DNA of 64,000 nt, from positions 51,703,255-51,767,254 of the forward strand of contig CM048853.1 in the NCBI GenBank assembly GCA_026545225.1, in the 5' to 3' direction. The translations under genes and the position numbers were made by a program. The DNA is from Cornus controversa. Lineage: Eukaryota > Streptophyta > Magnoliopsida > Cornales > Cornaceae. The notes beneath the pieces were generated by a model. That model saw nothing but the letters and a program-made list of their open reading frames with translations, searched no databases and was not told the origin of the DNA. Numbering within the stretch: the first letter of the stretch is position 1; each line of letters begins with the position of its first letter. Positions 24,555 to 36,842 of the stretch are shown here, piece by piece.

Positions 24555-25666
24555 TTACATATTTTAATTGGGTTTAGATCATATAGGGGTTAACAACAAA
24601 ATTGAAGTTTGCAGTTCCCACTCATATGTGACAGGTGGATCAAACGCTTGTCTTTTATTTTTTTGAAAATTAGACATCAAAACGAATTTTAGAAGTCAAA
24701 CAATTTTCTTTTTCATTTTAAAAATGTTTTGAATCTGAAGAAAACTTTTGATCGGAAGAATGTATTGAAAATTCACATGTTACAATTACCCTATATTCCC
24801 GCAACCCAAAAGTTTACTTTAAATCCATGTTAATTTTTAGAAATTCAAATTTTATATTTTTAATGAAAAAAATAATAATATAGATGGTAAATAAGAAAGA
24901 AAAGTTAGGTTATTACTATTTCAGACATAGTTTTTAACAAATTTCATTTCAAGGGTTATAACGTGTAAATTCTTTTATAATTTGGGAAGTAATTTTATTG
25001 AATTAATTCTATATATATAGAGTGTCCAAGAAAAATAAAATAGTCACCCAAAGTTGTACTCAGTCCCACTCACGTGCGAAACGTTATATATGCAATCATT
25101 TTGATTGCGAAAATAAGTTTGTGTGTGTGACTCTGACCAGAAATACTGTAGTATAAATCAAACCGACAAATATATACAAGAAGTTCAATATATATATATA
25201 TTTTGTAGCCGTATATATATGCCATGGCAAAAACGAGGGGACAGGCTAGCATGGGTTGTTCTGCCGCGGCGGACTGTGCGCACCAACACTTGCAATCAGC
25301 CGCCAAACCACCAACTATTTCTTCTCATTTTAAATCTTTTTGTTAATTATTTAAATGTTTTGTAATTGAAAATTACTATAATATATTATTAAATATGCTT
25401 TCAAGTATTAATTTCTCCCAAAATTTTGGAAATGTTTGCTAATTTTTGAATTTATGCTACCAGCATCAAGGGTAACACTAGAATTTCACATGCAAAATGT
25501 ATTCCTCTTAAAATTAATGTCAATGGATTTAGAAAGTGGAAGAAAGCATAACTGCATATCAACTGTAATTGTTAGAGAGAGAGAAGTTGAGATTAACACT
25601 AATTGGGCATAAATTGGGCACAAATTTAAGACGTTGAATGTTTGAATGGATAGAGAATAAATATTA
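24285..25666. other. AHL upstream region and intergenic DNA
   Basis: It contains the likely 5' leader and promoter of the AHL gene, a long AT run at about 24511-24551, and a GC-richer patch near 25220-25310 that I cannot assign. No further gene is seen. Confidence 0.45.
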
Positions 25667-26059
25667 GGGTAAATTATACTAATCCCTTATGAGATTTGTC
25701 AATATACACTTATCTTATTTCTTCTTTGTAAAATAACATTGACATTTTTTTAAAGTTTGTATTTTTGCAACGCTGATCACTCCTCTTATTTGCAAAATTA
25801 CACTATTTCTCCTTGATATTTGTATTTTTTGTAATATTGTGTTCTTTTATGTTAACGGACGTTATTGGTCAACATGATCAACGTGTACACAAAAATCATT
25901 AATTTGTGTGGTGTTATAAGGATATAAATATAATTATACAAGAATCATTAACGGTATTCTACTCTCGATAGCTTTGACAAAAAATATTAGTATAATTTTA
26001 CAAATATGATGGGAAATAAGTGTATTTTGTCGAATCATTATGAGACAGTGTAATTTACC
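25667..26059. mobile_element. MITE, 9-bp TSD
   Basis: Ends GGGTAAATTATACT and, on the reverse strand, AGGTAAATTACACT. The inner arms match through 'TACACTTAT...' / 'ATAAGTGTA'. The perfect 9-bp repeat TAAATATTA flanks it (25658-25666 and 26060-26068). Size 393 bp. Confidence 0.85.
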
Positions 26060-26099
26060 TTAAATATTAAATTCTTAAATTTATTGTCAGTGAAAATCT

Positions 26100-26660
26100 A
26101 TGAAGCACGGATATTTCGAAAAGAGTCATGTGACCGTATCAGACACGTATGGCCAGGATACAGTAGGATACGTGTCCGATACGGCTAAGAAGTATTCAAT
26201 TTTTTAAAATTATTTTTTGAATATCGGATACGGTTAGGATACATGGAAGATACGACTGGAATACGCGGAGAAATGTCAGGATATGTTTAAGATACTTTTC
26301 GAGATAAATTTATAATTTTTTGTTCTATAAAATGGGGTTGAGATTATAATATTAAAAACTTTATTGATTAAAAAATAAGGATTATTTTATAATAAAAAAA
26401 ATATATTTTTATTGTAAGGAATATTAGAAAAGATAGTGAATTTTTATATTTTAACTTCTTATATTTTGTATAATTACTTTAACTATATTAATTGTATGGT
26501 TGAAGAATTAAAATTAATACTTTATGTATAATATTATATTTTTATTTGACTTATCCTTGCCATGTCTGTATCATAACTTTTTGAAAATTTTTGTATACTT
26601 GTATTCGTATTGTGTTGTACCCGTGTATTGTGTCCTTATCCGTGTTCCTTGCTTAAAATA
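26100..26660. repeat. Decayed repeat rich in 'GGATACG' motifs
   Basis: The left part repeats GATACG/CGGATACG words; the right part (26545-26655) has their inverted counterparts (CGTATTGTGTTG, ATCCGTGTTCC). It looks like an old inverted-end transposon, but I found no duplication to fix the borders. Confidence 0.4.
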
Positions 26661-26749
26661 TTATTGGAAGTCTTCTATCCATATATGTTACCCTATACTT
26701 CATTATAACATGCATCAATGTCAATGAACCCTAAAATTAATGATAATGC

Positions 26750-26800
<51 letters not shown>

Positions 26801-27286
26801 TTAGGGCATCTTCCCTACGAGAATTGGTCATGTCCCAAATCCAGAGTGGAAGTCCCCATTACCGTATTTTCCTGTCCATAAATCTGAATCCTAGGAAACT
26901 CTGCAATAAACATAGGTAACTTCCACAAGAAACAACAAGGAGAGATCTGAGGCCATTGTCCTTTCTCATCTGAAACCCATTTATCTAACCTCTCCCGCCC
27001 AGCTCTATGCCTCTATAGCAGCTGGATACTCTGTCAGAAAGCAAATAAATTGAGTCCAGATTAGTCTTATTGGGTTGGACTCAATTATTTCGTAACAGTG
27101 AAAAGTTTCTATTCCTTTTGTTATTATTTTGTAAAGTTTTATTAATTTTGATTCAACTAGTTTAATTAAAAAATAATCAATTTCATATAATTCATATTTA
27201 TGTTTGAATTTGATTTAAACTCGTATTCAAAATTATTTTAACTTATCCAAGTCTTTTCAAAATCTTTGTCATGAAATTTTGTTTAT

Positions 27287-27415
27287 ATTCATAAATACAT
27301 GCAAGTGGAGGGGAGAATAACGAAGATTAGCTTGTTTATTGAATGAATTCAAACATTCATAAATACATGCAAGTGGAGAGGAGAATACTGGAGATTAACT
27401 TGAATGAATTCAAAT
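27287..27415 (+). repeat. 68-bp tandem duplication
   Basis: Two copies beginning ATTCATAAATACATGCAAG at 27287 and 27355, with several differences between them. Confidence 0.8.
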
Positions 27416-29456
27416 TTTTTTTTTTTTTTTTTCAGAAAATTTAATTGATCCGATCTCGAACTATTTATATTTCATGGCGAGGGGGGAAGATGTCACGTGC
27501 ATTGTCAAAGTCAAACGCAGGCACAATTAAAGCTGTTGGCCACGAGGCAGCAATCACCTTCATTGGGGATCGATCAATGGCTAATTTGACCGCAAAAACT
27601 GGGTCAACGAGTTCACCTTTGTTTGCTTACATTTCGTGATAGGTATGTAATTATGTGTGTGTGTATCGTTTTGGACTCGGAACCACTCGCGCAATGACTT
27701 GGATATTTCATTATGGAAATATTACGAGGAGTTTGATTGAGACCAAAATTCAGAAAGTACGATAAATTCAAAGAGATAAAGTTAACTACCATTGTAACTC
27801 ATAACTCTCTCAAAAAAATTTAATTTTGTCTTTAGAACATGAAGAAGAAGTTATATCAGTTTTAATAACACTGATAAATCTTACATTTGGTCCAAGGATT
27901 TAGGCTCTTTCATTTGAGTTTTAAATTACTCAATCTTTTATTTATTCCCTTATCAAATTAAATTTATAATTTTGCAATTATAATTTTTATTTAAATATTA
28001 ATTTGAAATCTAATTTTTTGAATTTGACTATTTAAACATGTCTAAAAATATTTCATTAGGAAATGGATTTTTTCATTTTATATATTCTATTTTCAAAAGA
28101 AGAAAACATACAAGTAGTGTCTGTCTTTTGGTCGAAAAAGTAGTAATTCTTCAGTCAAATAAAACGCGGAGTACTACTATGTTAAAACTCTGGAACAGTC
28201 AAGCCCCCCACGAACTTAGAGCACCATACCCTATCCAATCAGTCCTGTCCACTGTAGACCTACTCCGTTACCAAATCCCCCATATGTCTACATCATATTT
28301 CATCAAAATCTCTTATATAATTGTTCTGTGGAATTCAAAGAATACTTATCTTCATCAAAGCCTTCCACATCCACAATATATAGACGTACATATATTGGCG
28401 TAATGCTTGCATATAAGAACTACAAGTGTGATTTAGGTGAATGTATATGTGAATTCATATGTAAATGTCATTTTAGGAGCGTGAAGATAGATGAATATGT
28501 ATGTAAATTTAGGTATAAATGTAGTGGGTGAATCATTATCACTTGATTGTAGATAGAAAGTTATTTTAGATCGTATATAAATATAAATATTTTGAATTAT
28601 AAAATTAATTTTTTTTAATATTTTTGACCGTTTGATCAATATTTTTTTTTTTATTAAAAAAGTGAGATTCAATCACAATGCTTAAATGTAATATAAATTT
28701 ATGTGTATATTTTTAATCAAATGTAAAAATTGGTGTTTCTTAAATGTTTTATTGCTCTACAATCGTTCCCCAAAATTCCTTGACCAAAATGATCTAAGTG
28801 GCAAATGGTATATTGCCCCGGCCCAAAAAAAATAAAAATAAATAAATAAATAAAATAAAAAATAGTAAAAAAATAAAGGAAAATGATATAAGGAATCTTC
28901 AATATAAACCTTTAGGCATCGTTTGGATTAAAAGATTTGGAAGAATAAGGAGAGAAAAGAAACGAGAAGATAGTGTGTTTTGTGATTTAGTACTTTAAAT
29001 GAAGAAAAATGATAGAATTGGGAGGAATTTAGAGAGATAGTTATCTCTCCTAATCCCTCATATCCTATCTTCCCAAAAAAGAAAAAATTGGAAGAAAAAT
29101 GATAGTGAGTTAAGTAATATTTTCATAATTTTAAAACTGTCATCAACAATTAGAAAGAGAAAATTGTTATTCCACCCCATGTTTCATTAAATATAAAAAG
29201 GTATAATAGTAATTTGATTGTTATCCTTTCTTTTCTTTTCTCATTCATATTTTATCTAAACAAAAATATTATTATTTCTTTTCTTTTCTGTCATATTTAT
29301 CCAAACATAAATAAAGATTATTGCTATCATTTTTTTTCTTTTTCTCTAATGACTAAAGTTATCTTATTTCTTTTATCTCTTGTCTATCCAAACACTTCAA
29401 TGAAACTATTTAAAAGAGGTTAGATTCCTCGGTGAAAGTATTATATACTTCAATGA

Positions 29457-29460
<4 letters not shown>

Positions 29461-29517
<57 letters not shown>
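29461..29517. repeat. (AT)n microsatellite
   Basis: About 28 uninterrupted AT units. Confidence 0.95.
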
Positions 29518-29521
<4 letters not shown>

Positions 29522-32500
29522 TTTACACTTAAATTATAATCTAAAAATGATAAAAGCCATAGTTGATGGGCTTTCCAAGTTGATCACAAGCACTTGGCAT
29601 CTTTTGATTATTAAGTGCTCCAATGGAGCCTAATGACTTATGCTTAGTTTGTCGTGTTTAGGCTAAACAAATTAGCTAGTTTTCTTGGTTATCTCAACTA
29701 GAGCGTCAGCATGGACCAATCAAATTGCTTCTTGGACACAAGATAAGTTAATTAACTTCCTCTAATCTCTGCTCAAATCCAAGGTCCCCACCATATTTGT
29801 TACCTAAACAAATATTTTATAGAGTATATTTATTGTTGTTCAATGTTACAAGATTTGACATTTAGATATTGGTTCCACCAAACCTTTTTTTTTGCAGACT
29901 TTAAGCAAGTCCAGGTACCCTTTACATGACACCAATAATACTTCCTACTTAAATAGCTGCCAAATTGGACCTTGAGTTTCACATCATTAAAGCAAACCTC
30001 TACTACTATGTCACATCAAATATACATTTCCAACTTAACAAGGAAAGATTATTAGATGGTACAGACATCAATTATTAGATGGTACATGTAAGTAAATAAA
30101 AATTTTAAAAGTTCACATGCTCTATTTGTTTAGGTGGAACTCCACTATTTTTCAGATAAAAGTCCCACTAATCCTAAAAGTCTGCCCAAGCTTACAAAGT
30201 TCTCATCTATGCTTATGGAGTCATAATATTAAAATTCAATTCTTTATGCTTTCAAAAAGAACCCCTATTGCGTAGATGATCTTCTAATGACTTGGAGAGA
30301 CTCCAATCAAATTTTCATATATATATATATATATATTCAAAATGAACAAATATCATTTTATCATCGATAAATGATAAGAAGAAAATTATTTTTCACCGAG
30401 GAAGAGGGTCTGGAGGGAAGTAGTATTTGTTGAAAGGAATATGTTTTTAAGTTCTTAGATACATATATAATGATATGTATATTTGAAATAAATTAATGCT
30501 TATAAACAATGATATGTATAGTGATATAATTAATGCTTAGACCTTGGGAAGAATCTTTTAATTAACAATCATGCATTGATGAGCGCATTCCTAAATTCTC
30601 TAGCCTTGCATATGCTTCAATTTTCAATATTATAATTTATAAACTATGAACTTAGATCGTCCAACTATGAAATAATTTTTTTTTAGTTGCGGAGGAATTT
30701 TAGAGCTATTAAAAAAGGTTAAAAAAAAATTAACTAGTGGCAAATTATGATAGTCTAATAACAAAACAATCTCTCTCTAGGGGTCATGCTTCTATTACAA
30801 TATTAATTTCAAAACAAGAACACCTTTTTAAAACATCAACTTTGGAAGTCAAATATTAAATAAAAGTTGTGTTATGAGAAAATGTTTATGGAAATAAATT
30901 TATTATGAAGATGATGGATAAATTCTCCTCATGACTCATTTCATGCACAAGAATTACCTTTTCTATTTATTTATGGGCGGTGATATTTGCACTCCTCGTT
31001 TTTATGTTTGCAACTTTGCACTCCTCTTAAAGAAAATGACACTTTTAGTCCTAATTTTACAATTGAATTATTATTTTTTTCTAATATCCCGCTCTGTTTT
31101 CTTTAATATTTTTTGATCTCTTCTAACATGATTAAAAAAATAAATAAATTATCTCACCCCAAAAAAAAAACATAATGAAAAAAAAGTAATTTTTATTGAA
31201 TAAATTATTTCTTTTAACATAATCCAAAAAAAGAAAAAGAAAAAAAAAAAAAAGACCAAAAAAAATTGTTCTCTCTGTTGACTAAATTCTCTTTTTGACC
31301 TGACCGAGAAAAAAGTACCAAAAAAAAGTTCTATATTTAATAGATTATCTCCTTTAACAAGACCCAAAAAAAAAAATAGTATAACAAACAAAGCATTAAA
31401 GGAAGCAAAGATAAACAAAAATTAAATTTTATAGTTTAAAGGATAAAATAATGCAAACGGAGTACAATTATAGTAAAGGAGAGTTGAAAAGAGAGAGCTA
31501 GATTTTTTATGATTCAAAATTAGAAAATCCCTGCGACTTATTTCCTAATATACGATGATATTTTGGAGAATTCTCTTAGTTGGGTATATAGGTGTTTTGG
31601 GCCAAGTTAGCCTAATTCTGACCTAAAATGATTATTAATAAATAGGCCTATACCTGAAACAAGCTTAATTTTAAATATATGGCTCAAACTAATGAGAATA
31701 ACTATAATCCATCAGGTGAATTTTAGTTATACGTGCACTAACACGCACGGTAAAATTCACAATACGTGTTATACACGCACGGCTAAAATAAGATCTATGC
31801 ATCTACACCCGACGCATTATAATTCTTCTCCAAACAAACCTATTCAAAATTTATTCTTTTTCCTGGCTTAGGCCAGTCCAGACATTGCCCAAATGGAACT
31901 AGTAGTATAGAAACAAATTTTAAAATATATATAAATTTTAATTATAGTTTTTGGGCCAACAATTCCTCAAATCAACATCAACAACACTAAATTTTACTAT
32001 CGACGACAAATTGCTTTTCAAAGCAAAAACACAAGTCATTGATCATTTTTCCTTCATTTTACTTAACTAAATTTAAAATTAATCTTAAGTGCACAGATAT
32101 CTAAACATCCCTAAAGTATGTTTGATTACTAATTTAATCTTAATCCAAACTTACAAGATAATTTTTTTTATAATTAAAATTAATCTTGCAAAGAATGACC
32201 TGTCAATAGATTAAAATGCAGAGTTCTTGTGTCAATACATATGAAAATAATGAGCCATGTCATTTCATAAGTAACATTTCAGTTGACATTAATAAAATGA
32301 CACCATGACACTTCAGAATTATGTTTTCTCAAAGCTGAAACTTTGAATCCTTTTTGCATATGCTAGCTGCTTTGATAAATAGTATTGCTTTAGTCCTTTA
32401 TATCTTTTTTTTTTTGTCGTCAATAAAGCCTCATCTTACCTACCAGTATATAAATATATATAGGCGAGGTCAAAAATCATGTCCAAATGCCGTGAACCAA

Positions 32501-33522
32501 GAACAACATTACACATAGAATACAAAAAATTATGTGATTCGGCATAAAGTTCACGTTTATAGTGAAAATCCTAAGAAAAACATTTCTCTTTCACTCTCTA
32601 AACAAAAGATTTCAAGTTTCAGCACTTAAACCATTTCTCTTTCACTCTCTAAATTCGTAATACAATCTAAAATTGTGATCACGACTCGCAAGAGAAAAAG
32701 AGTCAAAATGTTTTTTCAAATTAAATTGTCAAAATAAATATAATTGAGAGAATTTGTACAATAATAGTCGGCCAGATCAATGTGAGTCCTCATTCTTCAC
32801 TTTTTTTTTTTCTTGAAAGTTAAAGCAAAGTATATATTGATTTGTAAGTTTGTATGTATGTACAAGATAGGAAGCCCATCAACTAAGAGAACCCAATCAA
32901 TCAGATCAAGGGACCAATCAAAAGAGGGTATGGCCCAAAGCAAAAGAAAACAGATTTAAGCCCAAGGTGTCTTGGACTGTGAGAAGCCCATAAGACAAAC
33001 TAAAACCCAGTACATCAAAAGGCCGTTTAATTAGCTGTTACAACGGCATTATTTTCCTCAACCATGTCCAAACTTTTCAACTCTTCAAACTCTCAGAAAA
33101 CTTTTGGATTAACATGACAAGGTCATCATCGATTTTTTATTGATATTTTTTTATCTGTATCTCAAGGTCTGGCCTTATGGTCATCCATAGCATATTAATT
33201 ACATAAAACAAGTTCCTCATTAATCACTATTTATCACTTTCTTCCAAATTCAATTAATATATAATAACAATTTGCTTTATGAGACATATTAATTATTTAG
33301 GGAATCAAACATTAATGGCAACATAAGTACAGAATAACAAGGAAGAAACGAAAATTAAATATAGTAGGATGAGTCCTTAAGACTAAAATATAAGATCAAG
33401 TTAGATCCAACAAGTTATGATATTTTCTGGGTTACATAGTTTAACTATCTGGTTAATTCTCACCTATACTCAGATTTCGTTAGGTATTTTGAGCCACATT
33501 GCATATTCTTAATATTTTCGGT

Positions 33523-33850
33523 AAAAAAATTTGTCGGTACTCACAGGATAGTTTTTTCTGGTGAGTACCGACAAATTTTAGTTTTTTTCTGGTAAGTACC
33601 GACAAATTTTAGTTTTTTTCTAGTAAGTACCGACAAATTTTAGTTTTTTTCAGTGAGTACCGACAAATTTTATTTGCTCGAGAAACTTACACATGTTTAT
33701 GCATGCACGACTACTCGTATATTAATTTATTCTTTAATTAGTTTTTTCCGGTGAGTACCGACAAATTTTAGTTTTTTTCGGTGAGTACCGACAAATTTTA
33801 TTTGCGCAAGAAACTTACACATGTTTATGAATTATGCATGCATGGCTACT
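33523..33850 (+). repeat. 30-31-bp tandem repeats with larger duplication
   Basis: The core GTRAGTACCGACAAATTTTA occurs at 33561, 33592, 33623, 33653, 33751 and 33781, spaced 30-31 bases within two clusters (four and two copies). After each cluster the same flank follows ('GAAACTTACACATGTTTATG', 'CTACTCGTATATTAATTTAT'), so a larger block of about 160-190 bp was also duplicated. The first unit is preceded at 33527 by the same core inverted, separated by 15 bases. There is no coding capacity. Confidence 0.9.
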
Positions 33851-34318
33851 CGTATATTAATTTATTCTCTTTCTTCCTTTAAATTGATTTGATAGCCTAT
33901 AAGGTACTTAAATTTGAAATTAATTTTGAGTCTACTAGTAATCCCCAAGTGTTCATGATTTGCATAAAAGAAAAAAAAAAAGATCAATCATTATAAAAAA
34001 ATTCCTATTATTTACTCCAGCTATTCTAAGTAGATGGAATCTCACCAATAATACAACTCTATTTTTCATTATTATAGAAAATAATGTGAAATAAAGAGTT
34101 TTTACTTGTGAGATTCAATCAATCTCATATACCCAAACTCATCATTTAGATAACAGAATAAGATAAAAGAAACATGATGCTTAATTAAGCATTCATAAAA
34201 GCAAGAAATGTGGATTAAACAAGAGAAAATCCAAGGAAAAAAAAAAAAAAACAACCACATCATCCCTGTGAAGATAAAATAGCTACACATCACATCATAT
34301 ATTGGAACACACCATTTC

Positions 34319-35080
34319 TCAAGGAGACATGAAATTAAACCCCAAACAACTATTGTTGTGAGCATAAGGCAACAAAGTTTCATCCCCACCAGATTGATCA
34401 CTAGGCCTCAGCAGATCCATGTACCACTGGTGATCCTGGAAAGGGGTGGTGCAGTAGTCTGAGGCGATGGTCGCTTCTGCAACTCCATTCTCTCCGGTGC
34501 TCAACCTCGTCTCATTCATCACCATCGTCCCTTCTGCAACTCCATTCTCTCTGGTGCTCATCCTCGTCTCATTCATCACGGCGGTTCCTTGAGCATGAAC
34601 AGTAGTTTCTTTCTTAAGAGACTCAATCCTGCTTTGAATATCCTTTATATTTTGATCAAGCAACCAACCCAAGTCATGCAAATCAACCATGCTCAAATTG
34701 GGAGGTGCATCGCCTGCTAGGCACCGGTGCATGACATGAGTGATCTCCTTCTGTCGATTCTCCTTCTGTTGCTTCCTCAGTTGGTCCTCGGCTTTCATGA
34801 TCCTATGCCTAATGTAACTTTCTTGGTTCATCATTTTCTTGCTTTGTTCCATTTCCGGCATCCTCCTAAACCTTGCAAGCACGCGTTGGACCCCCAAAGC
34901 CGAAGGCCACACCTCTGGTTCACCATCATAAGGACTGAAAATGATGGCACACGCCTCGATTCCACATAGGGTGCTAAGCTCACTCACCTTCTTCATCAAC
35001 CCTTTCTTCCTTTTTTTGAAGGTGGCTTTCCTAGCAGAATCATTAGCAATGAATTGAAGTTTTACTTTCTTTCTTGTCAT
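34319..35080 (-). CDS. AGL80: AGL80-like type I (M-gamma) MADS-box transcription factor
   Basis: Intronless, 253 residues. The MADS domain (1-60) reads MTRKKVKLQFIANDSARKAT then FKKRKKGLMKKVSELSTLCG and ACAIIFSPYDGEPEVWPS, the diagnostic form of the M-gamma group around Arabidopsis AGL80. Next comes a charged helical stretch (about 85-165) in place of a K domain. AGL80-type factors act in the central cell and endosperm, usually as heterodimers with M-alpha MADS proteins. The C-terminal part holds a 19-residue tandem duplication (NETRMSTRENGVAE / NETRLSTGENGVAE). A TATA-like stretch lies about 90 bp upstream. The start is the first ATG and gives the canonical MTRKKVKL opening. The exact ortholog among the M-gamma paralogs cannot be decided from sequence alone. 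Confidence 0.92.
   Translation of the reverse strand: MTRKKVKLQFIANDSARKATFKKRKKGLMKKVSELSTLCGIEACAIIFSPYDGEPEVWPSALGVQRVLARFRRMPEMEQSKKMMNQESYIRHRIMKAEDQLRKQQKENRQKEITHVMHRCLAGDAPPNLSMVDLHDLGWLLDQNIKDIQSRIESLKKETTVHAQGTAVMNETRMSTRENGVAEGTMVMNETRLSTGENGVAEATIASDYCTTPFQDHQWYMDLLRPSDQSGGDETLLPYAHNNSCLGFNFMSP
34475..34588 (-). repeat. 57-bp tandem duplication in the MADS gene
   Basis: Units 34475-34531 and 34532-34588 share 'TTCTGCAACTCCATTCTCTC' and most of the rest. The unit is 19 codons, so the frame is kept. It lies in the variable C-terminal region. Confidence 0.9.
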
Positions 35081-35168
35081 GGCTAGAGATGGATGGGATG
35101 GGATGGGATGGTTTAGAGTGGAGATAAAAATGGTTAAGAGGGTGGGAATTATTGTCCTTCACATTGTC

Positions 35169-35180
35169 TTATATATATAG
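35169..35180 (-). promoter_or_regulatory. TATA-like box of the MADS gene
   Basis: On the minus strand CTATATATATAA lies about 90 bp before the ATG. The leader between them contains a GGGAT-type repeat (plus strand 35088-35112). Confidence 0.45.
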
Positions 35181-36842
35181 TGGTCAAGAGAAATTAAAAT
35201 TTATGCTCTAGGATTATGTACTTTTACTGTCAGAAACGTAAATTGGTTGTATATATTAATTGTATTGTTATGATATTAATAGGGGTCATTTATTTGGACA
35301 ACACACAAATTATCACTATCTGTTGATCTGGCTTGGGTTGTTTTCAGTACTCTGGTTAGATTCTAGGTGGTTTCACACTAGAAATCTATGTGCAAGCTTG
35401 ACCATGCAACCAACCTGCATTTCAAATCCTATATATATATATATATATATACACGACGAACTGACATAACTAGTAATCATGCAAAAAAAAAAAAAAATGA
35501 TCCAGATCAGTAAAATATTTGAAAAAATTGAAACCTATTCAAGCAACAAAAATTGGTAAGAACTCTCTCTACTTAGGAATTGGAAAATACAGAAGCTTCA
35601 ATAATTGGTAAAACTTTGATTGCAAGAGTTTGAGCCCATAATAGTGTTCCAGGGAACAAAAAAAAAATGGTCCTTTAAAATAGTATGCCTCTATGTTAGG
35701 GGTCATAATTCCTTATTGTGAACTGGAATCACTTAAATCAGAACACTAATGATATGAACAAATCAATAGTACTTCAATTTTGGTGCTAATAAAAAATAAT
35801 GTAATCTGGGACATGAGATATTCATTAATTTGGCAATTTGGGATTTGTTCACTTTGAATGGACAGCTCACATTTATTTAATGGATGATTATAAGCTTATC
35901 TATTGTTCAATTTCTGCATTAATCATTTCTTTATTTTTTATATATATATTTTTTGGTAACGAGTAGAATGCACATTAAAAGTATATTAATGTTACGGTTG
36001 GGAGCACCGAATCGTCGTCTTGAAATTGAGATGAAAGAAAATTTAGTTTAAAATCGTCACTCTGAATTCAGTATTTCCGAACATAAGAGCACAACAAAAA
36101 GATTCAAATCGTATGTTTCAAGATTAACCATCCAGCTGAGTTAATTCACTCACATTAATTTCTTTTTCCTTCTCTCGTAACATGCATGTAATTTTTACTT
36201 TCTCTTTTATTTTTGGCGAATTACTCATTGAAGTATAATTTGAGAAAGATGATTAATAACCATGACACTGTATCAACCAAGTCATTGTTTGCTGTCCACT
36301 ACTAGGAAATGTGTAAGCCCTGAATAGCTTTTAGGGTTTGTGAAGAAAATGAAGGGAGTCTTCTTGAACACATGCAGAACAAGAATCCACAAGAGAATTA
36401 TTCGAAATAGAAACATATTATCTGCATTTTGATCCACATTATAATTATAATAAAAAAATTGAATCCCCTTCTTCGGTGCATGAGATCAATCCCATAGATA
36501 GAGTGAACCCCACAATAATAATCTCCACCATCTCTTATGCACCGGACAATGGACAATTCAATGTAGAGATCGAAGACGATCGGAGTTCTAAAACATATGG
36601 CAGTGCATTGTCCTGGACAAAGAGTCCATACTTATAGACAAATGCTAGCAAATTATTTTATTTGGAGACAAAATTCATAATATGGGAGGCCAACAAGTTA
36701 GCCGAGACCTAGCCCTCATACAAATAGAAGGTTACATTGCAATTTGCAAGACAAAAAATGTAAAAAGAAAAGAAACAAAAAAAAGACAACACAAACATTG
36801 CAGCTAGGCCCAAATGTCGTGTGATAATGAGAAATAACAAGT
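35181..36842. other. Intergenic, nothing recognised
   Basis: AT-rich with an AT run at about 35430-35450. No coding region is supported. Confidence 0.45.

Larger units (their letters stand above)
26661..33520. other. Intergenic AT-rich desert
   Basis: No gene is supported over about 6.8 kb. It holds AT runs at 26753-26798 and 29461-29517 (the longest in the window), a 68-bp tandem duplication at 27287-27415, a possible decayed foldback at about 30970-31460 and many poly-A/poly-T tracts. Short open frames here (for example 27445-27639, 28038-28403) carry no recognisable domain. Confidence 0.5.

Noticed and set aside
27445-27639. 64-codon open frame near 27.5 kb
   Set aside because: No recognisable domain and no flanking exons; left as unassigned intergenic DNA.
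33561-33810. CRISPR-like array
   Set aside because: The 31-bp units are contiguous without unique spacers, and the sequence is a plant nuclear genome.
34102-34401. 99-codon minus-strand frame overlapping the MADS 3' end
   Set aside because: Different frame, mostly beyond the stop codon, aromatic low-complexity content, no domain.
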